A DNA stretch of 64,000 bases from Apodospora peruviana (lineage: Eukaryota; Ascomycota; Sordariomycetes; Sordariales; Lasiosphaeriaceae), in assembly GCA_033439685.1 (NCBI GenBank), contig JAUEDM010000005.1, forward strand, positions 2,418,001 to 2,482,000, written 5' to 3'. The notes beneath the pieces are model-generated. The model did not search any database. It saw only the letters and a program-made list of their open reading frames with translations, and was not told the DNA's origin. The first letter of the stretch is position 1. Each line of letters begins with the position of its first letter. The translations under genes and the position numbers were made by a program. Of the stretch, positions 52,019 through 63,855 are shown piece after piece.

Positions 52019-54143
52019 CTATCCAACGAGATCCCGAACCTCGTAAACACCTACCTCGCCCTCGTTGGTGCCGACGTACAAGAAACCGCCGTCGGCAGAG
52101 AATGCCAACTCGGAAACCTTGCTGAGGTCCTCGAGCTGCTCGAATCCCGGCCGCGGTCCGCTCTGCGTCGCCGTCGCCTCCGGGTCTGGCCACACCCACA
52201 ACCGCCTGCCCGTCAGCGCATCCAGAATCACCAGGTTACCGCGCGCGCCGACGTCGGTGCCCGAGGCGTCGCAGTACGCGATGAAGCGGCAGTCGGGGGA
52301 CACGCACGACGTCGCGTTGGGAATCCGAAAAGTGCGCGTCGAGGCGGCCGAGAAGTCCCACACCAAAACATAGCGGAACGGAACGGCCACCGGGACCAGG
52401 TTGAAGCCCTGGCCGCCGCGGGCCGTGGGCACGGGGATCACGCGGTAGCTGGCGGGAATCCAGATGGATACGGCCACCGAGCCGTATGTTGCGAGACCCG
52501 AGGGCAGCGCGGTGTCGAGCTCGGCGTGCTGCCACGGCGCGACGACTTTGTAGGGCGCGTTGGAGGGAATCACGCCGTCGTCGGCAGCGTTCTGGATGTC
52601 CCATGCCACGAGAAGGGTCTCGCGTTCGGGCGGGGGGTGGCCTAGTCGCGGCGGTCTGGGGCCCGAGGCGGCGACGAGAATGGGACCGGTCGCTGAGAAG
52701 GCGAGCTCGGGGTATTTCGGGAGGACGGGCAGACCGGCGTTGCGGAGGGAGATGGTGCGCGACTTCTGGAAGGGCTTCTTGCTGTGCGGGGTGGTTGACC
52801 ACAGGTCGATGGTGTCGTTGTCGCCGCGGTACGTGACGAGCGGTGACCACGCCGACTCGTACACGTTGGACCTGACGGCAGCCCAGCGGTCGGCCTTGTC
52901 GATGGCCTGAAGCTTCTTCTTCTTGGCCCAGTCCCAGATCTCGAGCGAGTCGCCGAAGTCTACAGCAATAGCAATCATGGTCGTCGGCTCCGAGAGGATC
53001 GCGTGGCTGCGGACAAAGTACTCTCGCGAGCGCGCCTGCGCAGTCGTATAGCAGCTGACCTTGAGGGTGTTTTGTATGGTGCCGCTGCCCACTGACCAGA
53101 CTTTGATGATATTGTTGCCGTGTTTGCTGGCGAGCGTGGTGGAGCTGGTCGACACATCGAAGAAGTACACGCCGACGTCCTTGCCGGCTTTGGCCGGCTT
53201 TTCGTTGGACGTGAGGAGTTTCCAGGGCACGATGTCGACCCTGACAGCGCCTTGGGGTGGTGGGCCGTTCGCGGTGTGGCCGTATTGGCCGTATTGTGTC
53301 GGAATGGCTGGCGGTGGGAAGGATGGTGCTGCCATGGGCGGAGAGGTCGGGGAGGTGCCGTTGGATGCGCGGTCTACGTCCGAGGTACTAGCCCGTGAGG
53401 ACCGCGAGAAGCGGGAGGTCTCGACATCGGACGTTGCCTCGAATGATCCCTGTGAAGCTGCACGCCGCGAGTTTCTAGCCATCGACGACAGTGGTGGTAG
53501 GGGTGGAAGAGGCTTAGCGACAGGTGGGTTAGAAGGGGGATATAGACTGTAGCTCGGCGTGGCGGACGGCCGTCTCTCGGAAGCTCTCGAGTCCTTGCGC
53601 GTGGCTTTTGCCGAGGGAGGTCGTCTCGAGTCTCTCGATGTTTGGGATGACCGGCGCGGTGAGTCAGGTTGGGATAGAAATCCATCGTCGTCGTACAGGT
53701 CCTCGTACGGCTCCTCCTTTGCCGCCGGAGTCCAAGGGTTGGCATATTGATACTGATATTGAGCCTGAGGCTGCCCATATTGAGCCTGGAGCTGAGCTTG
53801 AGCTTGAGACTTTCCAGAAGCAGCGCGGGGCGACTGCGGGAAGCTGCTGGGACCGCTTCCGCTACCATTACCACCCGATGCAACTCTGCGTCCATGCCCA
53901 TGCCGTGCCTGTGCCCCTTGCCTCTGGTCGTGCGTCGACGATGCCGAGTCGCGACGCACTGACGACATGTTGGAGTAATTTGATGACGACCTCGATTCGC
54001 TCGTGTTGAGCCGCCTCAATGTGTCCCTGGTGACTTGCACATTAGCTTTGTATTTTGGTGATCGTCGTCTGTTAATTTAGTAGAGTTCCTTACGCCATCT
54101 CATCCATGTCAGCCGCCGTGCGTGCGACGAATTTCTGATCCAT
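52019..54143 (-). CDS. WD40-type beta-propeller protein with long disordered N-terminus
   Basis: Two exons, 54143-54094 and 54026-52019, with a 67 bp GTAAGG-CAG intron; 685 residues. The start MDQKFVARTAADMDEMADTL is a short exon. Residues about 20-280 are Ser/Pro/Gln-rich and probably disordered (QAQAQLQAQYGQPQAQYQYQ). From about 290 (VRVDIVPWKLLTSNE) the protein shows WD-like strands: GVYFFDVSTSSTTLASKHGN then IIKVWSVGSG, DSLEIWDW, NDTIDLWS, RYVLVWDFS and a final ELAFSADGGFLYVGTNEGEV. The repeats are divergent, so the count is uncertain (about six or seven). It is conserved-looking and intact; I do not know a named function. Such proteins usually act as scaffolds in signalling or trafficking complexes. 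Confidence 0.82.
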
Positions 54144-54604
54144 TGGAACTGTGGTTAGCACCTCGGGAGAGGCGTTCACCAAGGAAACGTGTGATCCAGT
54201 CGTTTATTAAGGTTCAGTTCGGGGCGTGTTGGTGGTTTCGGGAAATGCACGAAGGCGGGATTGGCGTAGATTGGCGTGCGTCAAGCCGCGTTATTAGCTG
54301 TTAGGTGACTCGGAGCCGGTGATGGAAATGTTGGTTGGCATCTGAGCTCAAGTTCAGAACTCGTTTACATTCCTGGTACTCGGTGGTGGAAGGAGAGAAA
54401 GAGAAAGCTCCAGGACCAAACTCGAGACGAAAGCTCGCATGGAAAGTCACATCGGCCCCATGCTAGACGACGAAGATGCAGGGCGAGTCGTACCTTATCT
54501 GACAAGCAACGGCAACGGGGGAGGGCCCGGGGAAGCTCCAAGCTTATACCGCCTGCCCGTTTTCCAGGGCTCGGTGGGCTCCAAATGCTAACAAGTCTTA
54601 GCTA

Positions 54605-54624
54605 CCCCCCCCCCCCCCCCCCCC
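54605..54624. repeat. C20 homopolymer
   Basis: Twenty consecutive C on the plus strand, about 460 bp upstream of the WD40 start codon. Confidence 0.95.
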
Positions 54625-57453
54625 TCATTTACGACCTCAGGCTAGAGCTGACCAGAGCCAATAGCAACATGGATGCCCCCCGGACACAGTCGGCGCCTGT
54701 GGGATTTCCCCTCAGATTCATCTTGGGGTCTTGCTGCTCCATCTCTCCGCACCCAATGCCACCCATTCCCACAAACCGGAAAGCCTCGATGATGGCCCGC
54801 ATTCTCCCGCTTGGCAATCCTTCCAACTAAACTTGTGTCCATTGTCCAACGAAAAGTCTTTGTCCCGAGATGGTTGACAGCCACGTGCTGGGAGGTGATC
54901 TCCCTTTGTCTCGGTTCTCCCCGTTTTCACACGTGGATTCGTCAACTCAGACCTTTATTCCAGTTTTCTTATCAATGCCTGGCTCGAGCGTCGACAGCAA
55001 GGACGTGGCATCTTACCAAAGGTCTTTGGTTCCAGGTGTATCCAATTCTCGGACTCGACGAGCCGTGACCGTGCTGCTGAGTGCTGACAGCTCAGGCCAC
55101 ACACCCAACGTTCCGGTGTGGCAAAACAAGGAAGTATCCCGACCTGGCCTGGCCTGACGCACTCCCCTTTTCCTTGCCGACAGGTGTGTTGCTGCAATGC
55201 GGGGGCGCCGCAAGGCAAAGACGGGAACTGCTTTACCTACTGTGAGTGATCTGATGAAAGTGCTGACACCCGGCCCTAGTGTTCTTGGCTACAGACATAA
55301 GCTGTCCTTGGTAGGTAATTCGTACCTCACTTGTGATCCCACATGTCTGTTTTAACTGAACCCCAGAAAATCACTCGAAGCAGGGCTGATGTGACTTATC
55401 AAAAACGGCCCGAAGCGAGAAGAACTGTTTGGACGCACGGTCTGAGCACAACCGCACCAGAACAGGCTTGAGAGAGCTGGATCTTGCAGCTGTCAAGGTT
55501 GATGTCTTGGGAGAATCATCTTCGTCCCCATCTTCATCCCCAAAACTCCACTGGTCCACTGGATGCAACCCCTGCCCTGCTCTCAAGAAGTCACCCCGAT
55601 ATTTGCCCCGCGTTAGCGGGTTCCAGTTTGTTAGTGGGCACGCTAGGAGCTGTCTCGGCTCTGTCAACAGCCTCTTGTCGGGAGGATTCGCGGGACTGTG
55701 CTCACAGGAAGCAATGCTGTTGTCTCTATTTGCGGTTAGCTCACGGAGTTATGCACGATCAATTCGGCCTTTTTATCACTGCCATTGACACCTGACAACC
55801 CCCACCAGCTTTCATTATCATCATATCGTGATCATACATGATGAAGTTGAGCATTAACCAACACTGAAATCCGTTCAGGCATCCCACGCCACTTCCAAAT
55901 CTACCTAACCAGCATGAACCAACCTTTGGGAAGCAAACACACCTTTCAGAATGTGGGGTGACGCAGAAAAAAAAAAAAGGCCTGGAGCCTCGACACTTCC
56001 CCTTTTGGCAATTTCTCATTACATTTACCGTGACACCGCAGGCTGACAATTAACAGATTTTCAGTTGTAAAAAAACTCCGAGTCGACACTCACGTTGGAC
56101 AAGAAAAACTTGACCCATCATCAATGATATCATCTCCAGCGGCAACGCCGAATGGTGATCAATGACATGCAGGGCACTGAATAATACCTCTTGTCCAGGT
56201 CGTTCCAAAAGCAGTAAGACTGTCCTGCTTCGTCCAATAGAACCAAAGTCTCGCTCGGACGGTTTTTTGCGAAGAAGCAAACTGAAGCAGCCAAAACACA
56301 AAGAATATCGGAGGTGTGGTTGGGTACGTGAGTACCTACGGGTGTAGGTGTGTGTGATACCCGCATATTTATTCACATATAACACAGTACAAAAGAACCC
56401 CCCAACCCAGATATGGACATAGTTTGCTGGGCCGGCTCGCTGGCCGCCTGCATGTGCGTGCTGCATCTTGGTTACCAAGGACCAAGAACCATGGCTGGCT
56501 GACGGTTTCTTTACACGTATAAAAGGCAACCAGTATTCCGTACACACACCCAAATACTATTAGTGCAAGGTCTGAGACAGCACGGGGGTCTGGGACACGG
56601 ACCTACATACAGAGAGATAGGGGGCGGGCTGGGCATATCTAGGATACTCCCCGTGTTACCTAACACAGATACCAGGCATGCAGAACACTATATATCTCAA
56701 GTCGGACCGTTACTACATGGTGCGTGCCTCGAACGCAGCTTATTTTGATCTTGGTGTCCAAACTTCTCGAACTTAGTACAGTTGAGGTCCAATGACGTTG
56801 CAGCTAGTTCTAGTCTTCTAGAACTCGGTATCGGCGACAGCCGCTGGCTTGTACCGATACCAACTCGGGGATTGCCGACGATACAATAAGAGTGTAGATG
56901 TCATACCCGATTTGATCCTTTCAAGTTGGTGGCACACGGGACGGGCGATAAATCGAGTCACCACGTGGAGATCCCGCGTCTTTGTGCCTTTTCTTTCACC
57001 TCGTTCTGTTTTTTACTGTGTGTTCATTCAGTTACCCTTTCGGTCTTCTCCGTATCTTGGGGGTTGGAGAAGGTTTGGAGGCATTTTGGAAATTTGAGTT
57101 GAAGCGATGATCATCTAGCACGTGTAGATAGGTATGGAGGAAAGCCCCGAGGAAACATTCTAGAAAATGGAAACGGGAAGAAAGAAAAAGGAAAACGGAG
57201 CCCCTGCCAATGGCAGAATACAGTAGCAACATCCTTGAGACATTGATCTTGTTTATTAGTAGATTGACACTGTACGTCAAGACTGTGAATTAGTAGTTAT
57301 GCTACAGGCTGGCAAGCCAGTTAGATGCTGGTTGATCCATGGATTTTTATTCTCATCTATGTTTCGGGTTTTGAGAACAATACGCTAAATTCCATGACGA
57401 CGGGAATGAGTGAAGAGTATTACTACCAGCTTGATAGAAGATGAAGAATACGA

Positions 57454-57456
<3 letters not shown>

Positions 57457-57484
<28 letters not shown>
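57457..57484. repeat. (AT)14 dinucleotide repeat
   Basis: Perfect AT units in a gene-free stretch. It reads as Tyr-Ile repeats in one frame, which is why an open frame spans it. Confidence 0.95.
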
Positions 57485-57489
<5 letters not shown>

Positions 57490-58104
57490 ATCCACACCAT
57501 TGCCAAGCGTGAACGAGATCCCTCCAGTTTTCATCTCATTTCGAGTCCTAACAACAACAGAAAACAACACGGGTATTTGCAACGCTAGAGCTCCCAAATC
57601 ATTCACTCGCAGTCTCGCACCCATATTAATATGTCTCATGCAAATGACATGTGGTCTGTGGTCCAGCATCTCAGTGAATGGCCTCCATCTCTGGGAACCA
57701 CAGCCGCCCAATCCTGGTGTCATAAAAGCGCTCGTTCTTTCCTCGTTCGCATCTTTTCTTTCCACCTTCCTCTCACTAATTACAGGCCTTTGTTTTGAGA
57801 ACTGCTTTGCGAAAATCCAGGCAAGTAGAGCTAAACATCCAGAATCCAAAGACCGCTCGATTATTAACCAAAGTCCTCTTTATCAGAAAGAGCCTAGAAT
57901 TTTGATTGCATCATCATCAAACCCCACCTTACACTATCAACATCTCCTACACAACTAAGGGACCTCAGACTTCAGTCTGTGGAGCGCAAAAGACATCCAT
58001 CTTTAGGAGTCGACGAAAAAAGTCTAGTCCACCACCAAGTCACCAACCAACCAACGTACGAGCCAACAAGCAACGAATATGTGCGTCCGCTAATTTCTCC
58101 GCTG

Positions 58105-58442
58105 CGAGGCGTGCTACGAAGTCATCGAGCACCTGGTAATCGGGGAGCGCTGGTGCGCGAAGCGTCGGCGGACCCGGAACTGTCAAATCCCGCGAAGGAT
58201 CGACGAGGACATGATGGTCTACAAGGGCAGGTGCAGCAAGGCTATCTGAATTTAGGCACTGCCGTGAGTCTTTGCCGTCATTGTCGTCATCTGAGGAGAT
58301 GGTGGTTGATAAGATGGAGGAGACGTCGGAAGAAATGACGGTTGATAAGAAGGAGGCATTGTCTACTTCGTCAACAGAACCGTCGATTCATAACAAGGAG
58401 GAGGCATTGTCATTGGATTCGCCGATGAAGATGGAGATGTAA
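58105..58442 (+). other. two coding-like segments of an unrecognised gene
   Basis: Segment one (to 58249) reads CYEVIEHLVIGERWCAKRRR, then TRNCQIPRRIDEDMMVYKGR and CSKAI before a stop. Segment two, shifted by one base (about 58275-58442), reads SSSEEMVVDKMEETSEEMTV, then DKKEALSTSSTEPSIHNKEE and SPMKMEM before a stop, with repeated VDK.E/KEALS units. Both look like protein, the first Cys/Arg-rich, the second acidic. I could not find introns that join them or a start codon, so this may be a decayed or multi-exon small gene. Confidence 0.25.
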
Positions 58443-59461
58443 CTGCCTCGGATAATACCTTGTCTACTTGGTCTCTCGGGGGGTGTTTCTTTACAAATAA
58501 CTTGCTGGAGTTCATCAAATTATTCTCATTACTATGATTTGGGGAAGTGGTCTCTTAGACTAGTAGTTGTCGTGCCTAGGTCTAGTCGTTGACTGATGGT
58601 CTGACCAGGGTCTAATATTCTTTGTCACTGGCTTAGCAAGATTTGCCGTTGACCAATCCAGGAAAATCCGATCAAGATGAAGCACTCCCTCACCAGAGCG
58701 TATTATTGTGATATTGGTCTTGGTAATAATGAAAAGTCCATCGTGAAAGTGCTTGATGTAATGAGTCAGCTACTTGGTACCTACCAAGACAAGGCAGCCA
58801 AGTCATGATCCCCCCCTATCCCTATTCCAACAAAACCTGCATCTCTACTCTCCGGATCCCGATCTATGAAGTAAAAACCGGCGGCCCAGCCGAGATGGTT
58901 GTCACTAACCCGCTGACGCCAATACAAATTTAACCTGAACCAGGTGAAAGCCACCGATGTGCTATCCTACCATGCGATCTCGAGTTCAGAGAAGGCATAG
59001 CAACCCGAGAACGTAGCACCAATGCATCAAGTAAGCCATAGGCTAATGACTGGAATGCATGCACCTGAATCAAGATGATTGCACGTGGTTCCATATGTGC
59101 CGGTGATCAGGTACGGATATGTTGTGGCAGATTTCCCAGAGCCAGTGGACAACACTCGTTAGTATGAAAACCGTACTATTCAAGTATGACTTTGGAAATA
59201 AATGTGTAAAACTCCCCCCATTCCCTTCTTTTTGGCGGCAATCGCAGTGGCCAGCCAGTGAGAGGGTCTCAAGAACCAAACAGGTTTGACGTCATGACGT
59301 CTCTCACCAGGAAAGAAGGCAATCCCATGGTCGAAGATATTATGAACATCCGCAAACATAACCTACAGCGGGCGGCCGCCCCGAGTAGCAAATAAGCCTA
59401 TGTTCCAACCCTAAACAAACCCTCTTCTGTCTTCTGGTTTCCCTCCTCTGTCCCCTGTCCA
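58443..59461. other. intergenic, no gene recognised
   Basis: No open frame with a motif. Confidence 0.45.
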
Positions 59462-59653
59462 TCACAATGAAGTCAACCGGCAGCTAAAAGCGTGCACACG
59501 TGCCATGACGGCCCGCAGCTGCTCCTGAGTTGGCTGCAACTCCTGAGTGGAAGACATGAGCAGAACATGGTCTGCCAGGTGGTCCAGTTCTTTCTCTCTC
59601 CGATGATCTGGTCGATGATAGCTAATGTCTGTTGGTTCGCTAGTTCCAGCCAT
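59462..59653 (-). CDS. candidate 63-residue protein with a DHxADHxLL module
   Basis: ATG at 59653 to a stop at 59462. The product is MAGTSEPTDISYHRPDHRRE, then KELDHLADHVLLMSSTQELQ, PTQEQLRAVMARVHAFSC and a short tail. The helical pattern (D/W-H-x-A-D-H-x-L-L, then LxPTxEQLxxVMxRxHAF) resembles small fungal Myb/winged-helix-like DNA-binding modules, which I recall but cannot verify. A diverged copy of the module's DNA lies at 60006-60066, so the region may derive from one gene with repeated modules. It may have upstream exons. Confidence 0.3.
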   Translation of the reverse strand: MAGTSEPTDISYHRPDHRREKELDHLADHVLLMSSTQELQPTQEQLRAVMARVHAFSCRLTSL

Positions 59654-60005
59654 GGTGAGAAATCGACAGAGGGCGACGACGACGCAGGTATGTCTGTCCC
59701 TCTGGAGCCATAATCTAAAAGGTGTAGTGGTTTGTCGTTGATTATGAAGGCAGATTGACGGGAGAAAACCTACTTCTGTCTTCCATGGAGCAGCGCCACC
59801 AGGACCTAGTGAACTCGGTGGCATGTGGCGAAGGCTCGCCGGAGGGGTCGGGAATTGCGCGTGGCAGGGGCCGTCTCAACGCTCGTCGTATTGTTCGCCG
59901 GGATGTCCGGGAGGCTGGAGAGTGTTAACGACAATATAAAGATGAGAGGTACTTTATTCTCAAGGCAACATACCCTGGCGGTTTTGCGGTCAGGAACGCG
60001 TTCCA

Positions 60006-60066
60006 CGAATTATTGAGTGATGGACGTGAGCAAATCATGGTCTGCCTGGTGATCCCACGTCATTCT
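60006..60066 (-). pseudogene. diverged copy of the DHxADHxLL module
   Basis: Minus-strand frame reads SSDRMTWDHQADHDLLTSIT followed by Gln and a TAA stop. It aligns at DNA level with 59530-59590 (shared GGCAGACCATG, TGCTCA and CACTCA blocks). No start or continuation found. Confidence 0.4.
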
Positions 60067-61392
60067 GTCGCTGCTTAGTTCTATATCGAGAGACGAACGT
60101 CAGTTCTTTTGATTCATGGACCTTGAGGAAAATCTAAAAGCTTAGGTAGTGGCGCGGGTGCGCAACCAACCATAGCCTCGACAATATCGTATTTCTGCTC
60201 GGAAGTTCCGGGTTGGCAGGTAGCCAAATTGTCCCCTTTGTGCGGCGGGATCAGGGTGGCCTGGGACATGGTGGTCAGTGTGTGTCTTGCCACGACCGTT
60301 TAAGGATATGTCAAGGTGCGTGCAATGCTGCGAGGCACTCCGACCTCGTCTAGCGAGATTTAAGTGGAGAGAGGGTTGGGTGTTGATATGCTCGGGAAGG
60401 GGAAGGCTGGCAAAGTTGGATGCGGCCGAGAAAGAAGACGAAAACGTCGCTGTGGGGGGTTACAGTTGGCGAAGTTGTTCGGAAGAGGTACATATAGCGT
60501 ATGGGTAGGTAGGCAATGTCATGGTGTAGGGTTTCTCCAAACGTACCTAGGGATCGAATCGCTTCGATTCTCGTGGTAGGTGGCACGATTCGTGCCGGGG
60601 GCTGGCAGGGTACCTCTCAACTAAAGCGAGCTTTGCGGGTTGGAGTTGGTGGAACTCGGGAGATCTTTTTGGAACCGACCTCGACGGCCCTAGGTAATGA
60701 GTGCCTGTAATGAATTGCCAGAAGTCGGTACCCTCCTCGTCAGCCTTGTCCGCTCGGGTTTCCTGCAAGAACTGATGAAGACATGTTTGAGACAAGAGAA
60801 TGATTATTCTACATATCTCTGGGTCCCGAAAAACACAATGCTTTCAATCATGCCCCGCCAGTCACCTGGATGACAGACCAGGACGCGTCCTCTACGCGCC
60901 GCCCGCCCCCCTTTGCTCTTCGGACGAAAACAACACAACTGTTCTCCCCTCCCTCTACCTGCCAAAGACATGCATTTAGTTCGACCTCCTATTCACTGCA
61001 GTCTGGGCCCCAGGTGGCCACCGTGCTCACGAATCAACCGTCCACAGACGAAAGGGACATTTAGGAACTTATCCGCCCACTCGCAGCCCGCCTAGTATTT
61101 CTTTCCCGCCTTACACTTATTGGGAGAGAACAAAACGGACCTGCAAACTATTGTCCACACATTGTCCAGCTCTGGCGCACAGTTTTCAGCAGCTGTCGAA
61201 CCAAAAGTCGTCTACACCGCACACACATACTCCTGGCGCGTCGACCACCCGCCTGTTTTCTTCCCTCTCACACGCACTCCTCCTCCCACTTAAATATCTA
61301 CATACTGCAATCCGCCAAACAACATCAACACCACATCAAACCCTCGGCAACCAAGCAACAACCCAAGCAACAAGCCCCAACACCAGCAGCAG
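60067..61392. other. intergenic: upstream region of the gene at 61437
   Basis: No gene recognised. The last few hundred bases are CA-rich and CT-rich and are probably promoter and 5' untranslated sequence of the next gene. Confidence 0.45.
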
Positions 61393-61393
61393 C

Positions 61394-61437
<44 letters not shown>
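61393..61437 (+). repeat. (CAA)15 repeat ending at a start codon
   Basis: Fifteen perfect CAA units, preceded by three AGC units, run directly into the ATG of the next gene (the last A of the repeat is the A of ATG). Confidence 0.95.
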
Positions 61438-61439
<2 letters not shown>

Positions 61440-62032
61440 GCCGTGGCGCGCAAACACTTGCGGCTGTTCAAGCTGCACAAGAAGAAGTTCGCCAGTCCTA
61501 CTGGCAAAACCGTGAAGGGCCGCCGCCTCATCCTGCCCAAGCGCTCGGTCGGATACCGCGGCCTCCTCTTGCTCCAGGGCAAGAACAGTGTTCTCACCCG
61601 CCCCCGCAAAGACCCCAAAAGGTAAGTAAACATTCCGACTAGTCCCCTCCTATTCACCTCTCACATCACATTCTGACAACACGCTGACTGATGGGTTGAT
61701 TTAGCATCGGGGCAAAGAAATATATCAAGCACCTGTTTGATCAGGCCTCAGAGGCAGCTCGCGGCGCCGGTGCGCGATCGGACACTAACACCATCATAAT
61801 CGATGAGACCACGGCCGCCAAGTTCACCCCCCCCACCACCGACGAGGATCAGAGTATCTCTTCCAGCAACAAGGAGAACCGAGAGCCGGAGCAGCCGTGT
61901 GCGTGCTGCTGCCCGACTGCCGAGAATGCTCAACGCTGGGACAGAGTGATGAATTGGCTTGGTGACGTCCCCCGGCATCGACTGGAGCTTATCTACGAGT
62001 CGCTCCGTAACGGAGGAAATGGGGATGTGTAG
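61437..62032 (+). CDS. unrecognised basic protein, 170 residues
   Basis: Two exons, 61437-61621 and 61705-62032, with a GTAAGT-TTTAG intron; the joint SIGAKKYIKHLFDQASEAA is smooth. The N-terminal 62 residues are strongly basic (MAVARKHLRLFKLHKKKFAS ... KGRRLILPKRSVGYRG), suggestive of nucleic-acid binding or organelle targeting. The middle is Asp/Ser/Thr-rich (IIIDETTAAKFTPPTTDEDQ), then a Cys cluster EPEQPCACCCPTAEN and a C-terminal amphipathic part RWDRVMNWLGDVPRHRLELI. The start is the only ATG before the conserved-looking basic part and follows a CAA repeat leader. A longer frame in another phase (poly-Asn) is rejected because it skips this start and has no ATG. Function unknown. Confidence 0.6.
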
Positions 62033-63855
62033 TTCCGCTATCATTGAGGCCAGGGTTTCCTTTTCTCTAGGTGGTAAATCACTCACTGTTTATTGGTCAT
62101 GGGCATGGAGTTAAGGCGTCTAGGCTAGACCGGTAGGAGGGGGTGGGAATACAACGTGCCTGTTTTCTTCTTATAGGCAAACGTGTTCTTATTCGCAATA
62201 ATATACCCGTTACCTGGTACCTCTAGCGCTTTGTGCTAGATGTGTTCTTGTTTTCAGTAATATACAATGCGCTTAGAACGAGGTGCGTATGGCTAGTTCT
62301 TGCCAAATGAACGATGATCCGCTTGCCATTTCCATGCTTATTCTATAACTACGCATGCCTCCATGTTTACACTATCCTAGCCGGTTCCATCGTTATCGGG
62401 CTGGCCGCTGTTTGGAAATCCACCACTTGAAATCCTCCGCTCCCGCGACGTTGGTGCTTCCTTGATATTTACCACACCCTCCGACGCCACGAGAAAGAGG
62501 GGAAGCCAATCGTTCATCTCTGGATCGCGTAAAAGAGGGCACTGCGGCTGGTCGTCGAGATCTGGTCGTCGCCGTTCAGGATACCAGCCACGTTAATCTT
62601 CTCCTTACTCACTAGCTATTTATACAGGCTTAACTCGTCTTAAGAGAGGTAAATATGTTATTATAATTCTCTCGACGTGTGCGTATATAGTGGTTGCATC
62701 TAAAAAGTCGAATATAAAATGCGACGTGATGCTGGGGAGGTGTGTCTCCTTTAACTCGCCATTCTGATCTAGTAGCGTCCCAGAACTATCTTCCAAGACA
62801 TGCGCAGGCAGCTAGGCCGTTTCCCCTGGTTTACAGCCTATCCACTACTACGTTAGAATAGACTCGAACGCCATGGCGTTGTGGTTCGGTAGGGCCTCCG
62901 ATGATGTGGAGGAGCTTGGTCCTGGCCTAGTTCATGACCAACAGACGAAGCTGACTTGCTTTTCTTAACAAGCTGGTGGCCTTGAACCCCAATCTCCTTT
63001 CCACCCTTCCGGCCTCCCTGGACTTGATCTTCCATCTCTGGATTAATTAACGTTGGATCTCCCCGCATTGGAATACATAAACACACAGGACGTTGTCCAA
63101 GTGCATGTGGACGTCGGATCGGCGGCAGGGTATCAATCTGGGTCAGCCAAGCCTTCGTAATTGGCTTCAACGTCACTGAAAAATAAAAATATCTCTCGGT
63201 AATTGCTAGCGAGATGTAACCCATAACCTCCAGATTGGCCAGCCCCATCCCGCGGAAAAATGGCCATGCTGGCCTCATCCGCCGCGGGCTGCTCGAGTCA
63301 ATGCTGATGGGAATTCCGGGGTAACTCACACCAACATTCCCCGGTATACATGTAGATGACGCCAAAGGACAGAGATCAATATTTGCCCACCCGGGGTGTG
63401 TGACACAGATTGGTGCTGAGTGGATGCACAATGTCAAAGCGGAATCGATAGTGACCTAAAAGGAGATTCTGTGGGTGCGTTCCGGGGATGTGATAGTGAT
63501 CGACGTGTTCTCTTTCTCTTGCGGGGAAACCGGCCGCGTTATATGACCGGGGGCGCAGCAAATATATCTGTCCGTAAGCCGTCCCCAGCTCGGCGCTATG
63601 CATCTGCACGACTTATTTACACGTGTCTCTCGGAGACTAAGATGGGTAGATAGGTACATATCTGAACTGCGGGAAACCCAATCAATTTGATCTTGGACCT
63701 ATTTTCTGCTTGTTTGGTAGCTGTTTTCTTCAACCAAAATATCCCATGCTCGTCAACGGTACTTGACACGACTCATCGCCCCAGCGGTTTTGTACTGGGT
63801 GGTCGTGGTCCCTGCAACATCTTCGACTGCCCGTCTTCTCCCTGGTGCCAATGCA
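62033..63855. other. intergenic, no gene recognised
   Basis: No convincing gene. One minus-strand frame at 62853-63437 (194 codons) has no motif and begins at a non-ATG codon. Confidence 0.4.

Larger units (their letters stand above)
54144..58104. other. long gene-free stretch
   Basis: Nearly 4 kb in which I see no convincing gene. Many overlapping frames of 60-180 codons start at non-ATG codons and have no motif. It holds the C20 tract (54605-54624), an A12 run near 55968 and an (AT)14 repeat (57457-57484). The left end is the WD40 promoter. Confidence 0.45.

Noticed and set aside
57410..57958. Plus-strand open frame of 182 codons
   Set aside because: Starts at GTG and runs through an AT microsatellite; no motif.
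61151..61642. Plus-strand open frame with poly-Asn
   Set aside because: Starts at TTG, reads the CAA leader in another phase and ends without the second exon; the frame from ATG 61437 fits the intron.
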